From Dehalococcoidales bacterium (GTDB lineage: Bacteria > Chloroflexota > Dehalococcoidia > Dehalococcoidales > UBA3254), in NCBI GenBank assembly GCA_016926695.1, contig JAFGOB010000068.1, forward strand, positions 1 through 43,970: a DNA stretch of 43,970 nt, given 5' to 3'. Shown here in pieces: positions 33,691 to 42,843 of this stretch. The notes under the pieces were generated by a model. That model saw nothing but the letters and a program-made list of their open reading frames with translations. It did no database searches and was not told the origin of the DNA. A program made the translations under genes and the position numbers. The stretch's first letter is position 1. Each line of letters opens with the position of its first letter.

Positions 33691-33977
33691 TCTCGTTACT
33701 CCTTTCAGAACAACTACATCCACTATTTGTACCGCAGTCAAAGCCTCCGATTTTAGAATTATAATAGAAAGATTAACATGAATAAAGTATTTTCACCGGG
33801 AGAGATTAACCGGTTATCGGAGTTTCCGTGTCCCGGTTCTAAATAACAAAGGGAGCGGTACAAGCGGTGCAGAAGAAGCTCCGGATTTCAGGTCGGTCGT
33901 ACGTCCGTTACCGGATTCTTCCGCAGGGCTGTTACCAGCTCCCCTTTTTATACTTTATGTCAAGTACCCTGCCCGTT
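33691..33977. other. Short intergenic spacer of the redox operon
   Basis: About 287 bases between the ferredoxin gene and the upstream FAD oxidase gene, both on the minus strand. AACCGGTTATCGG-type dyads are seen near 33,808 but I see no clear promoter or terminator. The gap is long enough that the ferredoxin/flavoprotein pair may be a separate transcript. Confidence 0.4.
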
Positions 33978-35492
33978 TTATGTAATCGGGGGTGCCAGGT
34001 CGTTCGGGTCGAGTAGTTTCTTGAATTTCCTTGTCTTTTCGGGGTAATTCTCCCACGCCGGTCCGTATCGTTCCGCCGCCGGGTGCACCGGAAAGGCGCC
34101 TACGTCCACGAAGTCCTTGTGGCAATCGTCCATCAGCAGCGCCAGTTCGCCAGCGTCCTCTACCGAGGCGAAGCGGAGGCATTCCAGCTTGCAGATGTGG
34201 CACATCTCGAAGGGGAGGAACCAGTTCGTGGTGCCGTAATCGTCAAGCACCGGCGGTACGTGCTTCCTGGTATTCTTGTTCACGATATCGCCGCACTTAA
34301 AGGCGTGGTCCAGTGACTCGAACAGAATGACGGAGGTAAATCTGCCGCCGGCAAGATTGGATACGATAGCGTCCGCGGACATGAAATGGGTCTCGTCGGT
34401 GGCACGCCGGCTGGCTTTGAAGAATGTGGCGCCATACTCCTCGCAGATGCTCTGTAATACCTTTTCCTCATAGGCGAGACGTTTTTCGGAGCCGATACCG
34501 TATAACAGGATCCGGCAGGTCGTCTGGTTGGGATTTTCGCGGATAAGCGGGGCCTCGTGGTTGTCCCAGTAGTCCCAGAAACCGGCCGCGCCCGTGAGTA
34601 CTTCGGCACTGCCCCTGGCCCTGGCCATGGCGAAAAACCACGGGGGCACCGTCATGACGAACAGGCCAATCTCGCACTTGCCGATTTCATAGATAGCGTT
34701 AATCGCCGCCTCTTTGGTCGGGAAGACGAAATTGTAATACTTGAACCTGTTAGGAGGTAATACCAGCGCCGTCATGGGAGCATCTCCCTGCGGCTCCAGT
34801 TTTTCATCAACGAACGGAAACACCCTGACGCCCATCTTCGTGCAGATTCCTCTTGTCGTCGGGGTTTCCAGGTTAGCGCTGGCCATCAGACCGCGCAGGT
34901 CAGGCCCCGGGCCTTCTCCCCAGAAGTAATCGTTATTATCCACGGCACAAGACCCTATCCGGAGTACATCGCCGCCAGCGGTTATCCATTCAGTACCCAG
35001 TACCCGCCGGTAACCCCGGTCGCCGTACCGGTACGAGATAGCACCCTCGCCAACATTAAGGGTATTGGCCAATACGGAAACATTGCCTCCGCACATCGGG
35101 ACGAAGGTCACCAGTCCCCTTTTCAGCAACTCGCCCTGGAGCGCCGCGAAGGACACACCGGGTTCGAGGGTAGCATAAAGGTTCTCTTCGTCTATCTCGA
35201 GTTTCCTCATTCTCTTGAGGTCGATATAAACGACATTTTCTCTCTCCATGCCGGGCGGAGGATTCGTTGTAGTCGCCGAAAATGGCAACATATGCTTGTT
35301 ACATAACTTGATTATGCCCTGGACTTCCTCAGCAGTTTCCGGCTGGATACTGCAGGCCGGTCTCTTGAGATCAACGGCACCGTGTGCACCGCCACCTACA
35401 TGGTCGGCTTCGAGAACTGCAGGGTCATCGCTTATCCATTCCTGCCCGACAACAGACTCAAACGCCTGATAAACCTCTTTAGATAAAGCCAT
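33978..35492 (-). CDS. FAD-linked oxidase, GlcD/PCMH-type (second FAD subunit)
   Basis: A 504-aa protein of the VAO/PCMH superfamily. The FAD-binding part (about 40-260) includes RPACSIQPETAEEVQGIIKLC and ATLEPGVSFAALQGELLKRGL; the C-terminal cap follows. Unlike the two other copies in this window it ends in KKLLDPNDLAPPIT rather than DPNNIMSPGRLCF and has a CHICKLECLRF cysteine pattern near residue 435. AACAGGAGGATATT precedes the ATG. With the neighbouring Fe-S gene and FAD gene it forms a GlcD-GlcF-GlcE-like trio oxidising a 2-hydroxy acid or alcohol; the substrate is unknown. Confidence 0.85.
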   Translation of the reverse strand: MALSKEVYQAFESVVGQEWISDDPAVLEADHVGGGAHGAVDLKRPACSIQPETAEEVQGIIKLCNKHMLPFSATTTNPPPGMERENVVYIDLKRMRKLEIDEENLYATLEPGVSFAALQGELLKRGLVTFVPMCGGNVSVLANTLNVGEGAISYRYGDRGYRRVLGTEWITAGGDVLRIGSCAVDNNDYFWGEGPGPDLRGLMASANLETPTTRGICTKMGVRVFPFVDEKLEPQGDAPMTALVLPPNRFKYYNFVFPTKEAAINAIYEIGKCEIGLFVMTVPPWFFAMARARGSAEVLTGAAGFWDYWDNHEAPLIRENPNQTTCRILLYGIGSEKRLAYEEKVLQSICEEYGATFFKASRRATDETHFMSADAIVSNLAGGRFTSVILFESLDHAFKCGDIVNKNTRKHVPPVLDDYGTTNWFLPFEMCHICKLECLRFASVEDAGELALLMDDCHKDFVDVGAFPVHPAAERYGPAWENYPEKTRKFKKLLDPNDLAPPIT

Positions 35493-35509
35493 AATATCCT
35501 CCTGTTTCC

Positions 35510-36766
35510 TTATATTGCCTTCACTATTATCTCGGTAATGTCATAGACCGCCATGTTTGCCTTTTTCTCTTTGACGGCTTTGGCCAGGAGTTCTTTGACA
35601 TCGGGGCTGCAGGTCACTATCGCTTCTGCGCCGGTTGCCTGTGCCTCTTCGATTCTTTCACCGGCCGTCCACATGGCGAAATCAGGGAAGGCCAGTTCTA
35701 CTCCGCCGCAGCTTCCGGCACACCAGGTATTGCTCCTGTTCCTCTCCATCTCCGTAATCTCCACACCGGAGATAGCATTCAGTACATTTCTCGGCGGGTC
35801 ATAAATGCCACGTTCGCCGCGCCGCCAGACCTTACCTACCGGGATAACGCGTATGTAGTTGGGTTCCCATTCCTGCCAGGGCTCGCTGAGCCTCCCCAGG
35901 TTACACGGGTCGTGATAGGTTACTTTCATGTTGACGTTCTTTTTGAATGCCAGCTTGCCATCCTGAATCAACTGGTCCAGATACTCCGTGATGTGCAGCG
36001 CCTTGTACGGCATCTCCTCGGTCGATTTTCCCAGCAGCCTGGGGAAGTCCACCTTAAGGCTCTTGTATACTTCGGCGCTGCTGGTGATTACCGTCTTTGC
36101 GCCGGACTCCTCGATAGCCTTTACGTTATGCTCAGCCAGTTCACGGGCCAGGTCTACCTGACCGGTAGCCATCACGTAGTTGCCAGCGCACCATTCGTCC
36201 GCCAGCAGCATGAACTCGGTCCCGGTATACTGGAGAATCTTCGCCGTGTTCCGGGCCAGTTCCGGTTGCTTGTAGGCCGCGTTGCAGCCGACAAAATAGA
36301 CGATGTCCGCTTTCTGGGCCGGCTTGATATCACCGGTCACCCATTTCATGCGGTCTTCATGCGGCTTTCCGTATTCGTTTCTGGTCTTGCGGATTTTGTC
36401 CGCCAGCACCTTATGTTCAGGCATCGGGCCCTTGCCCTGTTCGACACACCTTATCCGAAGGTTCTCAATTACCTGGAGAACCTCGATATCAAGGTTACGT
36501 TTGCAGCGGCTGTCACAGGCGCCACAGAGCGTACATTTGTAAAGTGCGTCAAGAAGCTTGGGCGTGAAGTCCAACTCACCGTCCAGTTCCGCCAAGGCGG
36601 AATGCAGCAGGCCGTGGGGTGAATAAAGGTTGAATGCGTACCTGGTGTCTATCGGGCACTGCCGCGAGAATCTCAGGCTCTTTACCCAGTTAAGGTCTAT
36701 AAACTTGCAGAATGTGCATCTTACGCACATTTTCGCTTGACGTTTATACTCATCGACTGATAACAT
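35510..36766 (-). CDS. GlpC/GlcF-like Fe-S oxidoreductase with altered CCG domains
   Basis: A 418-aa protein. The N-terminus has CVRCTFCKF with a later RQCP and a second CTLCGACDSRC, two [4Fe-4S] clusters. Two CCG-type domains follow, but they are changed: the first has WCAGN where CC is expected and TSSAEV in place of CxxC, and the second reads WCAGSCGG with TCSPDV. In HdrB/D-like proteins these cysteines bind special clusters. AAGGAGG lies before the ATG. It links the two FAD oxidases and probably carries electrons to a quinone or ferredoxin. Confidence 0.85.
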   Translation of the reverse strand: MLSVDEYKRQAKMCVRCTFCKFIDLNWVKSLRFSRQCPIDTRYAFNLYSPHGLLHSALAELDGELDFTPKLLDALYKCTLCGACDSRCKRNLDIEVLQVIENLRIRCVEQGKGPMPEHKVLADKIRKTRNEYGKPHEDRMKWVTGDIKPAQKADIVYFVGCNAAYKQPELARNTAKILQYTGTEFMLLADEWCAGNYVMATGQVDLARELAEHNVKAIEESGAKTVITSSAEVYKSLKVDFPRLLGKSTEEMPYKALHITEYLDQLIQDGKLAFKKNVNMKVTYHDPCNLGRLSEPWQEWEPNYIRVIPVGKVWRRGERGIYDPPRNVLNAISGVEITEMERNRSNTWCAGSCGGVELAFPDFAMWTAGERIEEAQATGAEAIVTCSPDVKELLAKAVKEKKANMAVYDITEIIVKAI

Positions 36767-36792
36767 AGCTTCCTCCTTGGATTACTTTCATT

Positions 36793-38253
36793 TTAGAAGC
36801 ACAGCCTCCCCGGTGACATGATGTTATTGGGGTCCATTAGCTTCTTGACTTTCTTAAGATCCCTCGTGTAGTCGGTCGCGCGCTGGTAGACCATATCCAC
36901 TACCGGGCCGTACGGCCGCGTGAAGAATCCGCCCATGTCGATGGCCGCTTTCGCCGCCTCGGTATAAATGGTCTTAATCATGTTCTTTTCTTTCGCATTC
37001 TGCGGGTCATAATACAGGTTACACTCGAAGTGACAGGCGCCGCCGTATATTACCGGTTGTACATAGAAACCGAGGTCGGACGCCGGATAACCTTGTTTGG
37101 CGGCTATTTCGCCGATTTTCTGTACGAATGATTGTGCCTTACCCATTACGGTGTGGAAGAAGATGTCCTGGCAGCCGCCCTTATAGGCCAGTTTCCAGTA
37201 AGTCCTGTCTTTCGGCCAGGCGCTGCGCAACATATCCGGCATCTCTTTTTCCACGCCGGGTACACCGGGTAAGGTAACCGGCAGGTCCTTGACGGACATT
37301 TCTGCGGCTACGCCGTTCAGAGCATCTTCCTCGTACTCTATTTTCTCTTCGGGGAACCTGACACCGCCACCCAGTACCAGTATTAAAGTCCACGGCGCCA
37401 TTTTGGTTTTCAGGTTGTTGTAGTCTCCGGGCCATTGTTTCGCCAGTATCGCCGCCAGGTCGACGTTGTTCAGTATCAGACACTCTTCACCGATCATGCG
37501 GCGCTGGACGCGCCGGGCAAATTCGACAGCCGTATCGAGATTATCGAAGGGGATAAAGTACGTCTTGTCGTGCTTCGCCCGATATTCTATTTTGAACTGC
37601 CCCCACGTTATAACGCCGAGAGTACCCTGGGCACCCTGCAGCATCCTTGTCCACATCATGTTACCGGGTCCCGAGGGATTAACGCCGTCGGAGAAGCTCT
37701 TACCCGGAAAACCGGGTACGGATGCGGAACCGGTCTTAAAAATTTCGCCCTCGGGCAGGACCACCTCTACGGTGACCAGGGCATCGGTATACTCGAACTT
37801 GGGGATAACAGCCGGGTCCCGCTCCAGGTGGCTGATAAGTGCCGACTTGAGGGGGTGCGGCATCAGAGGGCTGATAGCCATCATGTCGCGCTTTGCCAGT
37901 TCCGGCTGCAATTGCTCCCAGGTAACCCCGGCCTCGACCCTAACCATCCTGTTACGGTCGTCGATGGCCAGAATCTTATTCAGCCCGCTCAAGTCCAACA
38001 CTATGCCGCCCTTGACCGGAATGGTATCACCGTTAAAATGGATACCGGAGCTGCACGGTACTACCGGAAGCTTATTCTTGTTGGCAAGCTCGAGGATTTT
38101 CTTTATTTCTTCCGCGTTCTTCGGCTTGGCCACATAGCCGGGCATTTGTGGTGTGCTTAAGCTGTAATCGCTGGAATAAAACTCGAGTTTTTCGGCATCA
38201 TCGAAAACATTCTGAGCTCCCACAATTCCTGCTAACTCGTCTTTTATTGCCAT
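36793..38253 (-). CDS. FAD-linked oxidase, GlcD/PCMH-type (first FAD subunit)
   Basis: A 486-aa protein from the ATG at 38253 with GGGAGGTGAAAATGTA upstream; a TTG at 38271 is rejected. FAD-binding segments PKNAEEIKKILELANKNKLPV, PCSSGIHFNGDT and VEAGVTWEQLQPELAKRDM are visible. The C-terminus YTRDLKKVKKLMDPNNIM plus SPGRLCF is the mark of the p-cresol methylhydroxylase-like branch. First gene of a leftward three-gene unit (FAD, Fe-S, FAD). Very similar in design to the FAD gene at 41,345. Confidence 0.9.
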   Translation of the reverse strand: MAIKDELAGIVGAQNVFDDAEKLEFYSSDYSLSTPQMPGYVAKPKNAEEIKKILELANKNKLPVVPCSSGIHFNGDTIPVKGGIVLDLSGLNKILAIDDRNRMVRVEAGVTWEQLQPELAKRDMMAISPLMPHPLKSALISHLERDPAVIPKFEYTDALVTVEVVLPEGEIFKTGSASVPGFPGKSFSDGVNPSGPGNMMWTRMLQGAQGTLGVITWGQFKIEYRAKHDKTYFIPFDNLDTAVEFARRVQRRMIGEECLILNNVDLAAILAKQWPGDYNNLKTKMAPWTLILVLGGGVRFPEEKIEYEEDALNGVAAEMSVKDLPVTLPGVPGVEKEMPDMLRSAWPKDRTYWKLAYKGGCQDIFFHTVMGKAQSFVQKIGEIAAKQGYPASDLGFYVQPVIYGGACHFECNLYYDPQNAKEKNMIKTIYTEAAKAAIDMGGFFTRPYGPVVDMVYQRATDYTRDLKKVKKLMDPNNIMSPGRLCF

Positions 38254-38520
38254 TACATTTTCACCTCCCAAATTTTCTATTTCGGTGTTATGCCTTATAC
38301 AATACAGTAGTTTGATAGTTCGGTCAAGCGGAATAATCTAACATGCAACTATTATGCTCAACGCGCAATCACTGTGCCTGTCCCGATACCCTGATACCGG
38401 ATAAGAAAGGGGCAGGGTAAGTCCCACGTGCCGTATTACTAATTCGGATTTCATGGTTCGAATATTGAGGCGGTACACTCAATATAACCGCCTAATAGAT
38501 TTATTATCGACGTAAAAAGT

Positions 38521-38970
38521 TCACACTCGGACATCGTCACCAAGGGCCGGCGTCTTGCCCCGCGCCCATTGCAGTACCAGTTCCGGACTTCTCCGTATAT
38601 ACTCCTCGAGGCCCAGCTTTTTCAGCATGAGCAGGTTGTATATCTTGGTATTATGCCTCCGTACGTCGGCACGGCCGCTAACAGGTGCCAGCTTCAGACA
38701 GGGGAAGTCTTCACATTGAAAACAGAAGTCCAGCCCCTTTTCATTCACGCAGCAATCATAAGTCCTGCATAGAATATCCATGTGCGGGCGTCCCTGTTTC
38801 GCCCGGCAGCCGGCACATATTCCACGGAGCTTATCGACAGGAAGATTCGCCCGTTCGGCTTCTTTTTGAATAACGACCTCATCGGTACAGGTGCTTTTCT
38901 CGTAGGCCGCGCAACTGAGACAGCAATAACCGCAGGGAGTCACCAGTTGCAGCATCTCTTCATCGGTCAT
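38521..38970 (-). CDS. DUF3795 cysteine-rich protein
   Basis: A 149-aa protein from the ATG at 38970; GGAGGAGCC lies 8 bases upstream, whereas the longer frame to 39015 has no such site. PCGYCCLSCAAYEKSTC, ICAGCRAKQGRPHM and FCFQCEDFPCLKL are the DUF3795 cysteine blocks, likely binding zinc or an Fe-S cluster. Function is unknown; these proteins are common in anaerobes. The gene is divergent from the aldehyde oxidoreductase. Confidence 0.9.
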   Translation of the reverse strand: MTDEEMLQLVTPCGYCCLSCAAYEKSTCTDEVVIQKEAERANLPVDKLRGICAGCRAKQGRPHMDILCRTYDCCVNEKGLDFCFQCEDFPCLKLAPVSGRADVRRHNTKIYNLLMLKKLGLEEYIRRSPELVLQWARGKTPALGDDVRV

Positions 38971-39157
38971 TTTCGGCTCCTCCGTCCGGCGTTTCCATCG
39001 TTTACCCGACCACATGCGGCATAGAGAATTATATCATAAAAGACCTGCCGTTTCTCAAGCGCCGGCCACATTATGCCGACCAAATTGACACGAATATACA
39101 GCCACATTAGAATTAAAACGCACGGAAGAAATGTAACGAGGGAAGGAGGCAGTAATA

Positions 39158-41002
39158 ATGAAGGGATATATGGGAAAGATTTTATGGGTGAATCTTTCCA
39201 CGGGTGAAATCCGGGAGGAAGCACCGGATGAAAAAACTTACCGGGACTTCCTCGGAGGCTATGGCCTGGGCGCCAAGGTCATTTACGATAATCAGAAGGC
39301 GGGGGCCGACCCCCTGGGGCCGGATAATATACTGGGTCTGGTAACCGGCCCGCTGACCGGCACGCCCGCAGTAACCGGCGTCCGATATGTCGCGGTCGGT
39401 AAATCGCCTATTACCGGCGGATGGGGAGACGCCAATTCCGGCGGCTATTTCGGCCCGTATCTGAAATTCGCGGGGTACGATGCCGTGTTCTTTACCGGCG
39501 TCTCGGAAAAACCTGTGTACCTTTATATTAGCAATGGCAAGGCCGAACTCAAGGACGCCGGCGACCTCTGGGGCAAAGATACTTACGAGACGGAGGACGC
39601 CCTGAAGGCCGAATACGGCAAGGATACGCACGTATCATGTATCGGCCCCGCCGGCGAGAAGTGCTCCCTGATTGCCTGCATAATAACCAAGCGGGGGGCG
39701 GCAGCCGGGCGTTCGGGCTTGGGCGCGGTGATGGGAGCCAAGAGGCTTAAGGCAGTTGCCGTCAGCGGTAACATGGAAGTCGCTATAGCAGACAAGGCCC
39801 GCATGGATGCCCTCCGTAAGGAACAGACGCACAGCGTCCTGAATCCGCCGCCCGGACCGATGGCTGAGATGAACAAGCTGATGCCCAAGTACGGCACGAC
39901 CAGCATGACGGATGCCAACGCTCACAGCGGGGATACGCCGGTCAAGAACTGGGGCGGTGTCGGCGTCAGAGACCTGCCGGACGTCTCGGGTCTTAGCAAG
40001 GATGCCGCCACGCACAACAGGAAGGGCGCCGAACCATGCTGGCGCTGCCCTATCTCCTGCCAGGCATCGCTGTACGCCGGGGAAGGCGAATATAAGTACC
40101 CGGAGGGCACACGCCGCATCGAGTACGAAACGCAGGGTTCCTTCGGTACATTGTGCCTGAACACGAATACCGAATCACTTAATATGTGTAATCACCTCTG
40201 TAACAGCTATGGACTGGACACAATTTCCGGCGGCTGCGTCATCGCCTTTGCTATCGAGTGCTATGAAAACGGCATTATTACCAAGGAAGATACCGATAGT
40301 ATCGAACTCACCTGGGGCAACCACCGGGCCATCGTAGCCATGACAGAAAAAATGTGCAAGCGGGAAGGCTTCGGGGCCATCCTGGCCGATGGAGTCAGGG
40401 CAGCCGCCGAGAAAATAGGCAAGGGAGCCGAGAAATACGCGGTGCACATCGGCGGGCAGGAACTTGGAATGCACGATCCCAAGTACGGACAGTATCCCGG
40501 CAACATGGCGTCTGCACGCTACCACATGGACGCCACTCCCGGCCGCCACACCCAGGGCTTCGGCCCCGACGCTTTCGGCGGGCATATAGCCAACGCCGCC
40601 GGACTGTGTCTCTTCGGATCATTCGGACCACCCGGAGGCACCAATTTCACCCTGGAGAACCTGAAAGCCGCCACCGGCTGGGACCTGACACCGGAAGAAC
40701 TGGACAGGACTGCGGAACGCATAATGAACATCCGGCATGCGTTCAATCTGCGTGAGGGCATCAATCCCCTGGAGTGGATGATACACCCCAGAATTATCGG
40801 TGACCCTCCGCTGGATGCCGGCCCTCTCGACGGTGTTTCCACGGACCACGAACATCAGGTCTACTGGGGACTCGGGGCGCTCGACTGGGACAGAAATACC
40901 GCGAAACCCAGTAAAAAGAAGCTGCTGGAACTGGAACTGGATAAAGTGGCGGAAGACCTCTGGCCACCACAGTCCGAACCGGGGTCCGGACCCCCAATGT
41001 AA
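39158..41002 (+). CDS. aor: Aldehyde:ferredoxin oxidoreductase (tungsten enzyme family)
   Basis: A 614-aa enzyme with a normal AOR length. The N-domain (MGKILWVNLSTGEI, GGYGLGAKVIYD, VAVGKSPITGGWGDANSGG) is followed by the [4Fe-4S] motif CWRCPISC (C294, C297, C301) and a distal ligand in GLCLFG (C484); the pterin-binding region includes ILADGVRAAAEKIG and GQELGMHDPKYG. It oxidises aldehydes to acids and reduces ferredoxin, usually with a tungsto-bispterin cofactor. GGAAGGAGGCAGTAATA precedes the ATG. The mod operon and Moco riboswitch 9-12 kb upstream could supply the cofactor metal. Confidence 0.95.
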   Translation: MKGYMGKILWVNLSTGEIREEAPDEKTYRDFLGGYGLGAKVIYDNQKAGADPLGPDNILGLVTGPLTGTPAVTGVRYVAVGKSPITGGWGDANSGGYFGPYLKFAGYDAVFFTGVSEKPVYLYISNGKAELKDAGDLWGKDTYETEDALKAEYGKDTHVSCIGPAGEKCSLIACIITKRGAAAGRSGLGAVMGAKRLKAVAVSGNMEVAIADKARMDALRKEQTHSVLNPPPGPMAEMNKLMPKYGTTSMTDANAHSGDTPVKNWGGVGVRDLPDVSGLSKDAATHNRKGAEPCWRCPISCQASLYAGEGEYKYPEGTRRIEYETQGSFGTLCLNTNTESLNMCNHLCNSYGLDTISGGCVIAFAIECYENGIITKEDTDSIELTWGNHRAIVAMTEKMCKREGFGAILADGVRAAAEKIGKGAEKYAVHIGGQELGMHDPKYGQYPGNMASARYHMDATPGRHTQGFGPDAFGGHIANAAGLCLFGSFGPPGGTNFTLENLKAATGWDLTPEELDRTAERIMNIRHAFNLREGINPLEWMIHPRIIGDPPLDAGPLDGVSTDHEHQVYWGLGALDWDRNTAKPSKKKLLELELDKVAEDLWPPQSEPGSGPPM

Positions 41003-41018
41003 CCTTATATATGATCAG

Positions 41019-41065
41019 TTTACCGGCCGGGATTTGTATAAAGCCGTTAGCTTCCGGCCGGTAAA
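41019..41065 (+). terminator. Perfect 12-bp inverted repeat, possible terminator
   Basis: TTTACCGGCCGG (41019-41030) and CCGGCCGGTAAA (41054-41065) are exact reverse complements with a 23-nt spacer, 17 bases after the aldehyde oxidoreductase stop codon. There is no T run, so it may be a terminator of the Rho-assisted or stem-only kind, or an mRNA-stabilising stem. Confidence 0.55.
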
Positions 41066-41305
41066 TCCCGTATAATAACACATGAAAATATCCTCATATC
41101 GTGGTATCAAGTCTGCCCAATTGGAATATTTCGTGATGCAACAGGTTAGTTTGACAAATACCTTTACGCAATTGTACAATTATTAGGCATGTGCAATATT
41201 CCGGTTGGCGGTTAAGACTGCGCTGCTGCTTCATTGTGAGCCGAGTTTCGAGAGCAAACGTGATTATCATGACCGTCACAGGCAGACTCTGAATATATAT
41301 ATTAT

Positions 41306-41322
41306 AGGTAATAGCATTACCT
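41306..41322. promoter_or_regulatory. Perfect dyad before the FAD oxidase gene
   Basis: AGGTAAT-AGC-ATTACCT (41306-41322) is a perfect 7-bp inverted repeat immediately upstream of the GGAAGGAG ribosome site. It could be an operator or a translation-blocking stem for the gene at 41,345. Confidence 0.4.
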
Positions 41323-41344
41323 GGAAGGAGTAGGCAAAAGTAGG

Positions 41345-42808
41345 ATGGTACTAAAAGAAGAATTAGCCAGTATTGTAAGCACAGAAAATATTCTCGATAA
41401 TCCAGAAGTAATAGAAGCCTATTCCAAGGACCTAAGTTTTGTCAAACCAATAAAACCCCGGATGGTGGTCAAGCCCCAAGATACCGAAGAAGTTCAATCA
41501 ATAGTCAACTGGGCCAACAAGACACAGACACCGCTAGTACCGGTAAGTTCCGGCCCACCGCGCTTCCGCGGCGATACCATACCCAGCGTACCGGGGGCGG
41601 TTGTAGTCGATCTGAGCGGGATGAAGAAAATCATCAGAATCGATGTCCGGAACAAACTGGCCATGATTGAAGCCGGAGTGACCTACGCCGAGCTCCAGCC
41701 GGAACTTGCCAAAGAAGGCCTCAGGCTCTTCACACCGCTCGCGCCTCGGGCCAACAAATCGGTAGTGGCCAGTCTATTGGAGAGAGAACCAACCACCGCT
41801 CCCAGGTTTCAGTGGTCCTCGGTGGACCCGCTGAGATGCACCGCAATTATCTGGGGAGACGGGCAGAAGCTGGTTACCGGCGATGCCGGAAACTTTAGTT
41901 CATTGGAAGAAGCATGGAAGAGGAAACAGGCACCCACTAACCCTGCCGGGCCGGGGCAGTCGGATTTCTACAGATTTGTCTCCGGTGCCCAAGGAAGTAT
42001 GGGAATCGTGACCTGGGCATCCGTAAAGTGCGATGTATTACCCAGCGCTCACAAACTCTTCTTCGTATCAGCGGATAAGTACGATGAACTGCTTGGTTTC
42101 ACCTACAAGGTTCTTAAATACAGATTCGCCGACGAGCTACTTATCCTGAACAAGTTTGACCTGGCATCTATCATGGGAGATGGAGTCGACGATATCGAGG
42201 CATTGATGCGTGAGCTTCCATCCTATGTAGCCATAGTAGGAATAGTCGGGCGGACCATGCTGCCCGAGGAAAGAGTAGCTTACCAAGAGAAAGATATCAG
42301 AGATATCGCCCAGAGTTTCGGCATGCAGCTCGTCCCGGCAATACCGGGCACGAATGGTATCGAGGTGCTTAAAGTTCTCCTCACCACGTCAAAAGAGCCC
42401 TACTGGAGGCTCGCATATAAAGGTGGATATCAGGATATATTCTTCCTGACGACTCTCGATAAGACGCCGGACTTCCTCCAGACCATGAATTCGGTGGCCG
42501 AAGCATCCGGATATCCAACGTCGGAGATAGGCTTTTACGTTCAGCCGCTGCACCAGGGTGCCAGCTGCCACTGCGAGTTTCTGCTGCCCTACGATAATGA
42601 AAGTCCTAAAGAAACAGCCAAAATGCAGCAGCTTTACATCACGGCCAGTAAAGAACTCCTTAAGCAGGGGGCTTTTTACTCCCGGCCTTACGGCATCTGG
42701 GCGAACATGGCGTTCAACCGCGACGCCCAGACGACGAATACATTAAGAAAACTCAAGGGGATATTCGATCCGAATAATATAATGAACCCCGGTAAACTTT
42801 GCTTCTAA
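41345..42808 (+). CDS. FAD-linked oxidase, GlcD/PCMH-type
   Basis: A 487-aa protein of the same branch as the gene at 36,793. It has KPQDTEEVQSIVNWANKTQTP, PVSSGPPRFRGDT, IEAGVTYAELQPELAKEGL and a C-terminus KGIFDPNNIMNPGKLCF. The middle segment around residue 215 (FVSGAQGSMGIVTWASV) is the conserved FAD-domain closing motif. ATG at 41345 follows GGAAGGAG at a longish distance. Followed after 35 bases by an Fe-S oxidoreductase gene, repeating the FAD/Fe-S pairing of the leftward operon. Confidence 0.9.
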   Translation: MVLKEELASIVSTENILDNPEVIEAYSKDLSFVKPIKPRMVVKPQDTEEVQSIVNWANKTQTPLVPVSSGPPRFRGDTIPSVPGAVVVDLSGMKKIIRIDVRNKLAMIEAGVTYAELQPELAKEGLRLFTPLAPRANKSVVASLLEREPTTAPRFQWSSVDPLRCTAIIWGDGQKLVTGDAGNFSSLEEAWKRKQAPTNPAGPGQSDFYRFVSGAQGSMGIVTWASVKCDVLPSAHKLFFVSADKYDELLGFTYKVLKYRFADELLILNKFDLASIMGDGVDDIEALMRELPSYVAIVGIVGRTMLPEERVAYQEKDIRDIAQSFGMQLVPAIPGTNGIEVLKVLLTTSKEPYWRLAYKGGYQDIFFLTTLDKTPDFLQTMNSVAEASGYPTSEIGFYVQPLHQGASCHCEFLLPYDNESPKETAKMQQLYITASKELLKQGAFYSRPYGIWANMAFNRDAQTTNTLRKLKGIFDPNNIMNPGKLCF

Positions 42809-42843
42809 AACATAAGAGTAATGAAGAAAGAAGGCATGAGAAA

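Larger units (their letters stand above)
41003..41344. other. Intergenic region after the aldehyde oxidoreductase
   Basis: About 340 bases without a gene. It contains a perfect 12-bp inverted repeat (41019-41065) and a short perfect dyad (41306-41322) just before the ribosome site GGAAGGAG of the next gene. No clear promoter boxes were identified. Confidence 0.5.

Noticed and set aside
35912..36622. A 236-codon plus-strand frame
   Set aside because: Antisense to the Fe-S oxidoreductase with recognisable cysteine motifs; no ribosome site or domain.
37435..38160. Two overlapping plus-strand frames over 220 codons
   Set aside because: Antisense to the FAD oxidase at 36,793-38,253. No motif, and two frames open at once is typical of biased codon use on the other strand.
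38468..38493. Inverted repeat AGGCGGT/ACCGCCT downstream of the DUF3795 gene
   Set aside because: Stem of only 7 bp with a 12-base loop and no T run on the relevant strand, so not called as a terminator.
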